Of a stretch of 64,000 nucleotides of DNA, positions 31,497 to 41,620 are shown one piece after another. The notes beneath the pieces are model-generated. The model searched no databases. It had not been told where the DNA came from and worked only from the letters and a program-made list of their open reading frames with translations. The translations under genes were made by a program, and so were the position numbers. The stretch's first letter is position 1; each line of letters opens with the position of its first letter. Source of the DNA: Dyadobacter crusticola DSM 16708 (GTDB taxonomy: Bacteria; Bacteroidota; Bacteroidia; Cytophagales; Spirosomataceae); contig NZ_JNJB01000012.1 in assembly GCF_000701505.1 (NCBI RefSeq), positions 1-64,000 of the forward strand, in the 5' to 3' direction.

Positions 31497-34400
31497 TCAA
31501 GGTTTCATCACGCGCTGAACTGTACTGAGATTTCCATTCTGGATTCTCAGCAAATACAATCCCGAAGGATAGTTCGCGAAGTTAACTTCTGTTGTCTTTT
31601 GCTCAATCGGCTGGATTGCTCGTGACCTTCCATTCAGATCAATTACTTCCACCCGCGCCTGCTTCGGCTTGATGTTACCTGACACTTCGACAGTCACAGC
31701 AGACTGGATCAATGTCGGGTACACTTTCACCCAGTTTGACCGCTGTTGGGGCTCAACGCCGAGGATTGGATCCACCTGCACCCTGGCCGAGCCTGCGCCA
31801 GTACCTGTTCCGCAGCTGTTGGTAACTTTTGTGATGTTGTAGATCACAGTTGCCGGCGGCGCTATTTTAAACGTAAATGGGGTCACATTGGCTGTGATCA
31901 GCGTGTCTTTGGCTCCATTACTTAGCGTAAATGTCCACGGTGCTTTGCCGGTGGTTTCTACTTTCAACGTTGCGCTTTCACCTGCCAGGATAGTCTGTGC
32001 GCCGGATAATGTTGCAACAGGCAGCGGACTCGCCATGATCGTGATCGCACTTACGCTTCCCTTTACCATGAATGCAGGGTTAGCGCCCGAACTGATCACC
32101 CGCAGATAATAGTTACCTCCTTTTGTCGTATCCGGGAAGGTCGCCGTCACCGAGTTATTCGTTGCTACGGAAGGAATTGTGTAAAATTTGCTGTCCTCGT
32201 TCTCTGTCGAAATCTGAACTTTGAATGAATTTTCAGCGGGGAAATCGCCCGATTGCTGGAAAGGCACGTCGAAAGATTTACCGGCACAAGCTTCTCTTAG
32301 CGAAGAGTTGCCAGTGTTAATAGTAGGTATTTTCACGGTAACCACAGCTTGGCCAATGGGAGTGCCTTTGCCGCATTCATTAGAAACCTCGGTCAACAAG
32401 TAAACAGTGGTCGTACTTGGCTTTACAGCAACCTGGTGATTAGCCTCGTTCGCTGTTCCTTTTGTTCCCTCAGACAAGATGTAATCCCACGGCCCGTCGC
32501 CAGTGAATCTGATATTGATTGTTGCGGTAGCGCCCAGATCAATGTTAGCATTGCCGGAAATCGTTGCAGAAGGTTTAGACTTGATATGGATCTTGATCTC
32601 TTCTTTCGGGCTCTCGCATTTGTTTTCAAGACCAGTCTGCGTTACATAAAAAGAGTAGTCTTGTACTTTGTCTGTAAACGGCGTAAATGGAAAACCCTGC
32701 CACTCGCCGTCAACCGTCCGGTACCATTTCAAAACAGTTCCGGTTGCATCCAGAATCTGGGCAGTTGCACCCTGGCAGTATTCAAGGTAAGTTTTAGTAG
32801 TTGGCTTTGGCGTTGTGTTGACTTTCACGTCGATTTTCGCGCGGTCTCCCAAACAACCTTCGAGTGTTTGACCAACATAATAAGAAGTCGTTCCTCCCTC
32901 GGCAGTCGACGGAACCGGCGCTACAGTGCTAGGATCTCCGCCGGTTGCATTGGTACCAAACCAGCTCAGTGTCGCATTGGCCATTGGAGTAGCTTTCAAT
33001 GGATCTGCTTTGATAAACTGGCAATACTCGATCGTTGGAGTAGTTACGGTTGGTACTGCCGGAAGTGGCTTGACGCGGATTGTTTGTACTGCCCGGGTTC
33101 TGCTTTCACAACCAAGCGCTGTTTTCTGCGTCACATAATAGGTCGTAGTTCCAGCTGTTTTCAAGTTTACAGAAGGCTTGGTTGCAGATCCGGTTCCGCC
33201 GTTTTGAGCGGTATACCAGTTCAATGTATTACCCTGTGCCGGGCTTGTTGCGAAGCTGTAATTCTTATCGGTTCTTTCCTGGCAAATTGCTTCTGAAAGT
33301 GTAGGAATCGTTGCCGGGGTTGGGTTAACAACTACATCCAGTTTTGCTTTCGGGCTTTCGCAAGTCAAAGTGCCGTAAGTATTAGATTGAGTCACATAAT
33401 AGGAAATTGTGCCAACAGTTGTTGTGCTCGGCACCGGCGCGGTAATTGTCCCTGTTCCAACTGTTGCATTTGCATACCATTTATATGCAGCTCCCGATGG
33501 AGTCAATGCGACAGCAGTTGTGCCGACGCAGTAATTAAGAGGGGTGGTTACAGCAGGTGCAGCAGGTGTTTCTTTTACTACGACATCAATTTTCGCCCGC
33601 GGACCTTCGCACAATCCTGATGCTGTCTGGCTTACGTAGTAGCTCGTCGTGCCGGCTGTTGCTGTTGCTGGCACCGGTGCGCCAGATAAAGCATTTCCTC
33701 CGGTTGCGACGGTGTACCATTTCAATGCAGTACCTGTTGCAGTAAGCGCGGTAGCAGTAGCGTTTTGGCAAATATTCAATGTAGCAGTTACCGACGGAAG
33801 TGAAGATGCATTTTTGATTGTAACCTTAATTTCAGCCCGCGGGCTTTCACAACCATTTAATGTCTGTGTTACGTAATAGCTTTTCGTTCCAATCGCATTG
33901 GTGGTGGGCGTAGGTGCACTTGCAGAACCATTGCCACCGTTTGCTGCGGCGTACCACTTCAATGCAGTACCTGTCGCCGTAAGTGCCGGAACAGTCGTAT
34001 TAAGACAGTACTCAAAAGCTTCAACAACGGGCGCTGGCGTTTGATTAATAGTAACCTTTATCTCAGCTCTTGCGCTTTCACAAACACCCACTGTTTGCGT
34101 CACATAATAGGAAGTGATACCGGCTGTCGCACTTGAAGGTAGCGGAGCAGTAGTACTTGCCGTGCCTCCGCTAGCTTCTGTATACCATTTTAAACCTGAA
34201 CCTACGGCAGTTAACCTTACCGTTGTTGTCCCGATACAATACGCAACATCGCTTACCTGCGGAGCTGCCGGCGGGTTACAGGCAGTTACAGTCACTACAA
34301 TTTCAGCACGATCGCTTTCGCAGTTATTAAGTGTTTGCGTAACAAAATAGCTGGTTGTACCTGCCGAAGCTGTGGAAGGTTTTGGTTGGGTAGCTGAACC

Positions 34401-35612
34401 TGTACCTCCACTTGCATTTGAATACCATTTAAGATTATCACCTGTTGCTGTGAGCGCCGGCGCGTTCTGGCCTACTGTATAGCTTAGATTCTGAACACCC
34501 GGCTTCGGCGTTGCACAGCTTACCGTAACAATAATTTCTGCTCTTGGGCCTTCGCAGCCGCCTACCGTCTGAGATACATAAAAACTTTGCTGACCTGGCG
34601 ATGTTGTTGTAGGTGTTGGAGCCGTGGCAGAGCCACTTCCGCCTGTTGCAGCAGTGTACCATTTTAAAGCGGTTCCCGTTGCGCTAAGTACCGCGGGAGT
34701 TTGGCCGACAGTATAATTTACATTTGAAACTGTCGGTGCAGGTGTCGCACAAGCGCTGACAGTTACGGTGATTTTAGCGCGCTCACTTTCGCATCCCGAA
34801 ACTGTCCGGCTTACATAAAAATCCTGAGTGCCGGCAGCTGTGGTAGATGGTGTAGGCGCTGTTGCGGAACCAACTCCACCAGTATCTGCTGTATACCAAA
34901 GCAAACCATCTGTTGGGGTCGCTGATAATTGCTGAGCTGTGGCGCCGACAGTGTAACTTACATTTGCTACTGTCGGTTTCGCAGGCGGTGTGCATGCTTC
35001 GACAGTCACCACAATTTCGGCACGTTCGCTTTCGCAGCCACCTTCGGTTTGAGAAACAAAATAGCTGATTGAACCAGGGTTATCAGTGTTGGGAACAGGC
35101 TTCGATGCAAGTTCTTGTCCACCAGTCGCAGCAGCGTACCATTTCAAACCACTTCCTGTTGCAGTAAGCGTTGCTGCTTTACCCTGCTCTACTTTAACCG
35201 GAGAAGTTACAGTTGGAGCCGCAGGTATCGCATTGATTCTTAATGCAGCGCTTTCAGTCCCCTCCGTAACCTGAACAAGCGCCAAAAAAGAGACCACCCT
35301 GATTTTGTAAGCTGTGCCCGGCTTTGCATTCGCCTTGATCGTAGCAGTGATCGGACTGGCTGTTGCCGTTCCGATTGTTTCCGGATTAGCACCGAATGAA
35401 CCCGTTTCGTCAGAGAGCTGCGCAACGTAGCTTGTGAGCGGCAATGCAGTGCCTGTGATAGTAAATGGTACAGAGACTTCACCACCCGCACAAACCGTGG
35501 TCGGACTTAGTACTCCTGTTGTGATTGTGGTTTGTCCAAAAGCTGTTGCCGCATAGAAAAATGTGGCTAAAAACGTAATTAGGGCACTTTGAAGGGTAAA
35601 TGGTTTTTTCAT
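31497..35612 (-). CDS. large T9SS-secreted protein with eleven Ig-like repeats
   Basis: A 1371-residue surface or secreted protein: signal peptide (about 1-26), an N-terminal domain, then about eleven repeats of 80-85 residues with a pattern like LTATGTALKWY-(A)TGG...PTTTSPGxxSYYVTQT-GCES-RAEIxVTV. This matches the Ig-like domain associated with CHU_C sorting domains. Two further beta domains (SATISGNANIDLGATATI, PVATLSGAQTILAGESATL) and a C-terminal sorting domain (VYPTLIQSAVTVEVSG ... YPSGLYLLRIQNGN) follow. T9SS would carry it across the outer membrane; adhesion is the usual guess for such proteins. Each repeat carries a conserved Cys pair. Confidence 0.85.
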   Translation of the reverse strand: MKKPFTLQSALITFLATFFYAATAFGQTTITTGVLSPTTVCAGGEVSVPFTITGTALPLTSYVAQLSDETGSFGANPETIGTATASPITATIKANAKPGTAYKIRVVSFLALVQVTEGTESAALRINAIPAAPTVTSPVKVEQGKAATLTATGSGLKWYAAATGGQELASKPVPNTDNPGSISYFVSQTEGGCESERAEIVVTVEACTPPAKPTVANVSYTVGATAQQLSATPTDGLLWYTADTGGVGSATAPTPSTTAAGTQDFYVSRTVSGCESERAKITVTVSACATPAPTVSNVNYTVGQTPAVLSATGTALKWYTAATGGSGSATAPTPTTTSPGQQSFYVSQTVGGCEGPRAEIIVTVSCATPKPGVQNLSYTVGQNAPALTATGDNLKWYSNASGGTGSATQPKPSTASAGTTSYFVTQTLNNCESDRAEIVVTVTACNPPAAPQVSDVAYCIGTTTVRLTAVGSGLKWYTEASGGTASTTAPLPSSATAGITSYYVTQTVGVCESARAEIKVTINQTPAPVVEAFEYCLNTTVPALTATGTALKWYAAANGGNGSASAPTPTTNAIGTKSYYVTQTLNGCESPRAEIKVTIKNASSLPSVTATLNICQNATATALTATGTALKWYTVATGGNALSGAPVPATATAGTTSYYVSQTASGLCEGPRAKIDVVVKETPAAPAVTTPLNYCVGTTAVALTPSGAAYKWYANATVGTGTITAPVPSTTTVGTISYYVTQSNTYGTLTCESPKAKLDVVVNPTPATIPTLSEAICQERTDKNYSFATSPAQGNTLNWYTAQNGGTGSATKPSVNLKTAGTTTYYVTQKTALGCESRTRAVQTIRVKPLPAVPTVTTPTIEYCQFIKADPLKATPMANATLSWFGTNATGGDPSTVAPVPSTAEGGTTSYYVGQTLEGCLGDRAKIDVKVNTTPKPTTKTYLEYCQGATAQILDATGTVLKWYRTVDGEWQGFPFTPFTDKVQDYSFYVTQTGLENKCESPKEEIKIHIKSKPSATISGNANIDLGATATINIRFTGDGPWDYILSEGTKGTANEANHQVAVKPSTTTVYLLTEVSNECGKGTPIGQAVVTVKIPTINTGNSSLREACAGKSFDVPFQQSGDFPAENSFKVQISTENEDSKFYTIPSVATNNSVTATFPDTTKGGNYYLRVISSGANPAFMVKGSVSAITIMASPLPVATLSGAQTILAGESATLKVETTGKAPWTFTLSNGAKDTLITANVTPFTFKIAPPATVIYNITKVTNSCGTGTGAGSARVQVDPILGVEPQQRSNWVKVYPTLIQSAVTVEVSGNIKPKQARVEVIDLNGRSRAIQPIEQKTTEVNFANYPSGLYLLRIQNGNLSTVQRVMKP

Positions 35613-35692
35613 GTATCAATCTGAATATCTTTCCGCTAACCTTTTTTTAATTGGTAAAGTTAGAGATATTTTTCAAATACACTTCCACCACT

Positions 35693-38600
35693 TTAAGGAA
35701 GCTGACTTTTCCTTTCCAGCAAAGAACGGTATACCACATCCTGGATTTTCCGGCGGGTACGGTGCGTCGTTATTCCCGTATTTTCCGGGTCCGGATTTAC
35801 TCTGTTTGACAAGAAAACAAACAACAGATCTTCTTCCGGGTCTACCCAAACCATTGTTCCGGTAAACCCGGTGTGACCGAAAGAATTGACAGATGCCAGC
35901 TGTGAAACGTAGGAGCTGTTTCCGTCCAGCGGCGCTTTGTCCCACCCCAGCCCACGATGGTAGGATTCATCATACATTCTTGAAAAAAAAGGAACCGTGG
36001 CCTGCTCGAAATACCGCTTGCCAGCATAGCTTCCTTTCCAAAGGTTCATTTGGAACAAAACAGCCAGGTCGCGGGCGGTACCAAACAAGCCCGCGTGACC
36101 AGCTACACCGCCCATAATCGCGCCCATCTGGTCGTGAACTGTCCCTTGCAGCAACTGCCCGCGAAAACGATAATCATTCTCTGTCGGCGCAATCTGCTTT
36201 TCAGAAAAACGGCGAAGCGGATTAAAGCCGAGATAGCCCAATCCCAGCGGCTCATAAATATTGGCCGCCACAAAAATATCCAGCGGCTGCCCGGTTACTC
36301 GTTCAACGATCTTTTGCAAAGTCAGGAAACCCAGGTCGCTGTACAGGTAGCCATAACTTCCCGAGCGATCGCGGCGGTTGTTCATCGGCGATTCGATTAC
36401 CCATTTCCATACCGAATCGCGCAATGCAGGTTTTGCAAACAACTTCGGCGCTACCTGCAGATAATAGGTGGTATCCGCTTTCGCACTATAATACTCCGGC
36501 AGCAAGCCGCCTCCACTGGTTTTGGTGCGGTCCCAAAGCGGAGGATAAAATGAGACGAGGCCCGAACGGTGCAGCAGCAGCTCTCTAATCGTGAAGTTCT
36601 GCTTGTTGGTACCGACCAGTTCAGGTAAGTAAGCCGAGGCTTTTTCATCCAGATTGATCTGCTTGCGATCGTAAAGTAGCATTATCGCCTGCAATGTAGC
36701 CGATACCTTGGTCAATGAAGCCAGGTCATAAATAGTTTCCGAAGTAACTCTTTCGCCAGTCCGGTAGTTTAAGCCGCCGAATTGTTTGTCATAAACGATT
36801 TTCCCTTTTCTCGCCACCAGCACTTCGCAGCCTGGAAAAATATGGTCATTTAATGCAGCAGTCGCGATTTCATCGATTTTTTTCAGAGAAGCCGCATCCA
36901 TTCCCACACTTTCAGGAGTACCAAATGCAATGCGGTTAATGGCCGTAGTAAAAACGCCGGTACCGGCTTTGTAGGCAAGCACTGAAACCGGTAGCGTACC
37001 TTTTGAGCTCAATGCGCCGAATATAATTTGAGGTACAATTTCCTGCTGGTCTCTCCCATCCTGATTGGCGCAGATCAATGCGTCCGCCTCGGGGAAGAAG
37101 CCAATACTATAAGGCGTACCGAAAATACAGAGGATCACCTTTTTGTTTTGTTGCTTCAACTGACTCACAAAGTCAGTCATGCTTTTGGTAACCCCGTAAT
37201 TACGCGCAGGATTGGAAGATATCCCGTGAATGTCTACAACCACTGTATGATAAGGGTTGAGGTAGTTCAGCATTTCACTGATCTGCTCCTGCGATGCCTG
37301 GCTGTCGTAGAAAGAGTAGGAGCGCATAGGCTTGTAAGTCGAGAGCATTTTCTGAAATGCCACGCTGCTGCCTTCTCCCATACTTACCGACGCAATTCCA
37401 TTATCCAGCACAGATCCGATCGGAAGAATATTATTATTGTTTTTAACAACGGTAACAGCCGCTTCGCTCAATGCACGGTAAAGCTCTTTGCTGCTTTCTT
37501 TGTTGAGGTCAGCGTACAGGTTATTGATGTCGACCGGTGTGTATTTGCTTAGTCCGGACCAATATTTAGCCTGCAATACACGCTTTACCTTGTCGTCGAT
37601 GATCTTCTCGCTGATTATTTTCTGATCAATCGCGCCTTTGATCCTTGTAATCGTTTCCGCAATGTTTTCGGGATAAAGGAGAATATCGTTTCCGGCAACA
37701 AGTGCTTTCAGGTTTACGTCGGCTGCTTTTCCGTTTTTCAAAACACCTTTCATGTTCATCGCATCGGTAAAAACCAGCCCACGGAAGCCGAGGTCTTTTC
37801 TTAACAAACCTGTAATTACCTTCTCAGAAAGCGAGCTCGCCTGATTTGAATTGTCATCCAGTGCAGGAATGTTCAAATGTCCGCTCAGCACGCCCATTAA
37901 GCTGTCGGCAATCATCGCGCGATAGGGATAGATATCCGTTTCCTGCAACTGCTCGACAGAATGTTTGAGTACAGGCAATGTAAAATGTGAATCTGCATCT
38001 GTGTCGCCGTGGCCTGGGAAGTGCTTAGCCGTCGCGATCACTTTATTATGCTGCAAACCTTTCATATACGCAATCGCCTTGCGGGTTACATTCTCACGAT
38101 CTTCACCGAAAGAACGTATACCGATTACCGGATTTGCTGGATTATTGTTAATGTCGGATACAGGCGCAAAGTTGATATGAATACCCATTCTACGGCATTG
38201 CTTCGCAATATCACGGCCCATTAAATAGATCAGCTCATCGTTCTGGATCGAGCCTAGTACCATTTGTTTGGGAAAAGAAATCGTGCTGTCCAGCCGCATA
38301 CCCAATCCCCATTCACCGTCGATGCCGATGAACAATGGAATTTTTGAATGTGACTGGTACCTGTTGGTCAAAGAAGCCTGCGCAACCGGACCGCCCTGAA
38401 AGAAAATCAGTCCGCCGAGGTGGTACTCGTCTATCAGCTTGTCAATGTATTTGTAATGTGATTCGTCACGGTTGGAGAAGGTGGCGACCATCAACAACTG
38501 CCCGATTTTCTCTTCGGTGCTCATTGATTGCAGGGTACTATCTACCCATTCGTTTTCGGGTAATACCAAAACCGGATCTGCTCTCCTTTTCGGCGCTTTT

Positions 38601-38764
38601 GCCACGACTTTTTCAAGCTTTTCAGGAGCGGCGACTGCATTTGTCTCTCTGGCACCTATGAATTTCCAGGCAACGGAAACCATTGTGCTTAAAAAAACGA
38701 GAATGACTATGCTTACAATAACACGAAATCGGCCTAAAAACCATTTCTTCATACCTGAGATCAC
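35693..38764 (-). CDS. GH3 beta-N-acetylglucosaminidase/beta-lactamase-family fusion
   Basis: A 1023-residue fusion with an N-terminal membrane anchor or signal (about 12-30). Residues 70-420 are a GH3 domain with the NagZ-type catalytic loop KHFPGHGDTDADSH (about 247-260) and TDAMNM with the nucleophile Asp; residues 430-620 are a GH3 C-terminal-like domain. The last 400 residues are a class C beta-lactamase-like serine hydrolase (ASLTK as the SxxK motif, YSDLG at the Tyr motif). Such fusions are common in Bacteroidota and are thought to act in cell-wall recycling, with the hydrolase acting on peptide or amide bonds. An inner start at 38752 (MKKWF) is equally likely. Confidence 0.9.
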   Translation of the reverse strand: MISGMKKWFLGRFRVIVSIVILVFLSTMVSVAWKFIGARETNAVAAPEKLEKVVAKAPKRRADPVLVLPENEWVDSTLQSMSTEEKIGQLLMVATFSNRDESHYKYIDKLIDEYHLGGLIFFQGGPVAQASLTNRYQSHSKIPLFIGIDGEWGLGMRLDSTISFPKQMVLGSIQNDELIYLMGRDIAKQCRRMGIHINFAPVSDINNNPANPVIGIRSFGEDRENVTRKAIAYMKGLQHNKVIATAKHFPGHGDTDADSHFTLPVLKHSVEQLQETDIYPYRAMIADSLMGVLSGHLNIPALDDNSNQASSLSEKVITGLLRKDLGFRGLVFTDAMNMKGVLKNGKAADVNLKALVAGNDILLYPENIAETITRIKGAIDQKIISEKIIDDKVKRVLQAKYWSGLSKYTPVDINNLYADLNKESSKELYRALSEAAVTVVKNNNNILPIGSVLDNGIASVSMGEGSSVAFQKMLSTYKPMRSYSFYDSQASQEQISEMLNYLNPYHTVVVDIHGISSNPARNYGVTKSMTDFVSQLKQQNKKVILCIFGTPYSIGFFPEADALICANQDGRDQQEIVPQIIFGALSSKGTLPVSVLAYKAGTGVFTTAINRIAFGTPESVGMDAASLKKIDEIATAALNDHIFPGCEVLVARKGKIVYDKQFGGLNYRTGERVTSETIYDLASLTKVSATLQAIMLLYDRKQINLDEKASAYLPELVGTNKQNFTIRELLLHRSGLVSFYPPLWDRTKTSGGGLLPEYYSAKADTTYYLQVAPKLFAKPALRDSVWKWVIESPMNNRRDRSGSYGYLYSDLGFLTLQKIVERVTGQPLDIFVAANIYEPLGLGYLGFNPLRRFSEKQIAPTENDYRFRGQLLQGTVHDQMGAIMGGVAGHAGLFGTARDLAVLFQMNLWKGSYAGKRYFEQATVPFFSRMYDESYHRGLGWDKAPLDGNSSYVSQLASVNSFGHTGFTGTMVWVDPEEDLLFVFLSNRVNPDPENTGITTHRTRRKIQDVVYRSLLERKSQLP

Positions 38765-38926
38765 TGACTTTAAAGAGGGAATGTTAGGTTATCTGACTTC
38801 AAAAACAACATGGCAGTTTTTCGATAGTTACAATAATAACAATTTTAAGTCTCAATAAATGCAACAAACATCGTGTTTTAATGCAATTCTAATAATTGCT
38901 TTCGCGATTATAGTCCAGACAACTAT

Positions 38927-39649
38927 CTAGTGATTTTCAGTAGATTGTGTAAGATTTCTAAACGTTTCTTCCAATGAGCTCCCGGTCTGCCGCAATGCTT
39001 CCAGCGTGCTGTCATTGACGACCTTCCCTTTATTTATAATGATCACCCGGTCGCAGAGCGCTTCTACTTCCTGCATGATATGGGTCGAAAAAAGCACGGT
39101 TTTGTCTTTTCCCGCCGTTCTGATCACCTCCCTGATCTCTTGTAATTGGTTGGGATCTAGACCTGTGGTAGGTTCATCCAGGATAAGTACCTGGGGATCG
39201 TGCAAAAATGACTGCGCCAGACCGACCCGCTGGCGGTAACCTTTGGATAGCTGTCCGATCTTCTTGCGTTTTTCAGCTTCCAGTCCGCACATCGCCACTA
39301 CTTCATTAACGCGTGCATTTAATGCAGCCCCGTGCATTCCGTACAGCTTTCCGGAAAAAAGCAGTAATTCGGTCACGTACATATCCAGGTACAGCGGGTT
39401 ATGCTCGGGCAGGTAGCCAATCGAGCGGCGCGCGGGCATTGCCTGGCTCACCACATCATAATCCGAAACCTTCGCAATCCCGTCGGAAGGTTTCAGGTAC
39501 CCGGTCAATATCTTCATAGTCGTAGATTTCCCCGCCCCATTCGGTCCAAGAAAACCTACAATCTCTCCCTTTTTCAAAGAAAAAGATATCCCATCAACAG
39601 CCCGCTGGCTACCGTACACTTTGCTGAGATTTGTTACCTGGATGGACAT
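38927..39649 (-). CDS. gldA: gliding-motility ABC ATPase GldA
   Basis: A 240-residue ATPase with Walker A (GPNGAGKST), signature (LSKGYRQRVGLAQ) and Walker B (VLILDEPTTGLD). Length and the segments YGSQRAVDGISF and PEHNPLYLDMYV are close to GldA of Flavobacterium gliding machinery, which pairs with GldF and GldG in a membrane complex. gldF/gldG are not next to it here, so assignment rests on similarity alone; a general ABC-2 export ATPase is the alternative. Confidence 0.8.
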   Translation of the reverse strand: MSIQVTNLSKVYGSQRAVDGISFSLKKGEIVGFLGPNGAGKSTTMKILTGYLKPSDGIAKVSDYDVVSQAMPARRSIGYLPEHNPLYLDMYVTELLLFSGKLYGMHGAALNARVNEVVAMCGLEAEKRKKIGQLSKGYRQRVGLAQSFLHDPQVLILDEPTTGLDPNQLQEIREVIRTAGKDKTVLFSTHIMQEVEALCDRVIIINKGKVVNDSTLEALRQTGSSLEETFRNLTQSTENH

Positions 39650-39662
39650 TTATTTCAATTTT

Positions 39663-39690
39663 GAATGAGTGAATGAGTGAATGAGTGAGT
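39663..39690. repeat. short tandem repeat (gaatgagt)3
   Basis: Three perfect copies of gaatgagt from 39663 to 39686 followed by a partial fourth. It lies upstream of gldA and may vary in copy number. Confidence 0.8.
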
Positions 39691-39698
39691 AGTCGTCT

Positions 39699-39770
39699 GC
39701 TTTGTCACCCTGAGCGGAGTCGAAGGGTAACATGGTGCCTACCCTTCGACTCCGCTCAGGGTGACAAAGC
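39699..39770. repeat. perfect 30-bp inverted repeat hairpin
   Basis: 39699-39728 and 39741-39770 are exact inverted copies of 30 bp with a 12-base spacer. The core ccctgagcggagtcgaaggg is a widespread intergenic repeat in Bacteroidota genomes. Between two minus-strand genes it may act as a terminator or mRNA-end stabiliser for the gene at 39803. Confidence 0.9.
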
Positions 39771-39802
39771 CATTTCCTACCCCTTTCTCCATCCTCCTTC
39801 TT

Positions 39803-40924
39803 CTATACCTTCAAAAACAACTTATTCCTGAACAACAAATACATAAACGCCCATTGTACTACTATGAAGGCGATGATTTCTCCTACTGCTTCTGCGGGTT
39901 CGGGGAAGTAGCTTAGGATACCTCCGAACAGCGCTTCGGCCGTGTAACCGAATGAAATAAACCTGCCCACCATGTAAATCACAATGGAATTCATTCCAAT
40001 TACGACAAAAAACAAAGTCCAGCGGCGATAGTTCAGTACATCTACGATCCAGTAAAATAATGCAAGCAGCAAAACGCTGAATCCGCCGGCGCAAAGCACA
40101 AACGAGCTGGTCCATAAATTCTTGTTGATCGGGAAAAAGTAGTCCCAAACTACGCAAACAAGCAAACTGACAATTCCTGCAAAAACAAGATAAGTAACTT
40201 TGGTGTTCTTGCTAAGCGTTTCTTCACTTGTTCTGAGCAATTCTCCCGCGAAAATCCCCATTAAACCCGTCGCAATCGCCGGGATTGTGGAAACTAATCC
40301 TTCGGGATCGTGGATAGTCAGGTGGAGTCGGCCGGGGATCAGCATTCTGTCGAAATAACTGGCCGGGTTGCATTCCATCGTCATGATTCCAGCACCGCAG
40401 GCGGGTACCGGGTAAAACGTCATAAACAGATAGTAGCCGATCAGCAAACCAGCAAACCAGATCCACCTTGCTCTTTTACCTGTATATAAATAGATGATCT
40501 GGGCAAACATACCAGCCAGACCTATGCGCGCCAGTACGCTCGGGTAGCGCATATTCTCCCATTCAGTCTGGAAAATGCCATTATTGTAAATGATTCCGAG
40601 CAACACCAGCAGCAGACCGCGCTGCACTACTTTGCGGAGGAGTTCTTTTGCAGGTACTCCTTTTTCGAGCCTGCTGCCTAGTGAGAATGGAGTTGAAACT
40701 CCCGCCATGAACAGGAAGGTCGGGAATATCAGATCATAAGCTCGAAATCCGTTCCAATCCGGGTGGGTAAATTGGTGCGCCAGGAAAATTGCCCACGACC
40801 AGCCTGTTACTTTCGCCAGCACATGGAAAATCTCTTCGCCGCCTGATATCCAGAACATGTCAAAACCGCGCAATGTGTCAAGGGACAAAAGTCTTTGCGG
40901 AGGAGTACTCTCTTTCATTTGCAA
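39803..40924 (-). CDS. DUF5009/heparan N-acetyltransferase-like membrane protein
   Basis: A 373-residue polytopic membrane protein starting MQMKESTPPQRLLSLDTLRGFDMFWISGGEE; the LxSLDxLRGFDMFWI start and FPTFLFMAGVS are typical of the DUF5009 / YeiB-like acyltransferase group related to heparan-alpha-glucosaminide N-acetyltransferase. About ten hydrophobic segments are seen. It may acetylate sugars across the membrane. It stands alone on the minus strand. Confidence 0.85.
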   Translation of the reverse strand: MQMKESTPPQRLLSLDTLRGFDMFWISGGEEIFHVLAKVTGWSWAIFLAHQFTHPDWNGFRAYDLIFPTFLFMAGVSTPFSLGSRLEKGVPAKELLRKVVQRGLLLVLLGIIYNNGIFQTEWENMRYPSVLARIGLAGMFAQIIYLYTGKRARWIWFAGLLIGYYLFMTFYPVPACGAGIMTMECNPASYFDRMLIPGRLHLTIHDPEGLVSTIPAIATGLMGIFAGELLRTSEETLSKNTKVTYLVFAGIVSLLVCVVWDYFFPINKNLWTSSFVLCAGGFSVLLLALFYWIVDVLNYRRWTLFFVVIGMNSIVIYMVGRFISFGYTAEALFGGILSYFPEPAEAVGEIIAFIVVQWAFMYLLFRNKLFLKV

Positions 40925-41185
40925 TTAAAGAAGAAGGAAATAAAATTTGGTCAAAGCGGTGAACTTTGAAATAAAACTAATAATGTTTACTGTAAAGATG
41001 TTAAATAATACCACTTATACCCTGCCGAGAAACATATTTATTTCGATTGGATGTGCAATTCCTACTGAAAGACAGGCTTCTGCTCAGCAGGTAGCAGCCG
41101 CACACGGTATCAAAAATCAAATTTTTATATTTCTCCGATGCCAGCTTTCGTTATTAGCTGCAACATTCTAATCTGTTATTTGCAC

Positions 41186-41596
41186 ATGAAAAAAGTCTTT
41201 TTGCTTTGTCTTATCGCATTGTCAGTTTGGTCGGCTGGTAACATCACTCCGGCGCACGCACAGGTTTTTGGTAAGAAAGAAAGTCTGCGTACCGACGACG
41301 AAGTAACCAACAGCAAGCTCAACAACAAGCGGCTTGAAAAGAACCTGGATCGCTTCGCAAGCGAGCTTGAACTAAGTAAGCGGCAACAAAAACAGTTGAA
41401 AAAAATTGACCGGAGATACGGCCGAATGGAAAGAAAGCTGTCGAGACGTGATGGCACAAAACGCCGGGACAAGAAAATGCTCGCGCAGGAAAAGCGGAAT
41501 GAGATCATCGAAGTACTTACTCCCGAGCAGCAGCAGCGGCTCGAAGCATTATCGAAAAAAGGCAGGTTTAGTCTGGATCAGCTTTTCGGCAGATAA
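41186..41596 (+). CDS. small secreted LTxxQ-like coiled-coil protein
   Basis: From ATG 41186 (MKKVFLLCLIALSVWS) the product has 136 residues with a signal peptide ending near AHAQ. The mature part is highly charged and helical, with LELSKRQQKQLKKIDRRYGRM and VLTPEQQQRLEAL, which resemble the paired LTxxQ motifs of Spy/CpxP periplasmic chaperones. The upstream ATG at 41138 would hide the signal peptide. Function is inferred only from these motifs. Confidence 0.7.
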   Translation: MKKVFLLCLIALSVWSAGNITPAHAQVFGKKESLRTDDEVTNSKLNNKRLEKNLDRFASELELSKRQQKQLKKIDRRYGRMERKLSRRDGTKRRDKKMLAQEKRNEIIEVLTPEQQQRLEALSKKGRFSLDQLFGR

Positions 41597-41620
41597 AGCT
41601 TACAACCCGGAATTATGCTA

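Noticed and set aside
32349-33296. 315-codon plus-strand frame
   Set aside because: Antisense shadow of the repeat protein at 31497-35612; its length comes from codon bias of Thr/Gly/Pro repeats.
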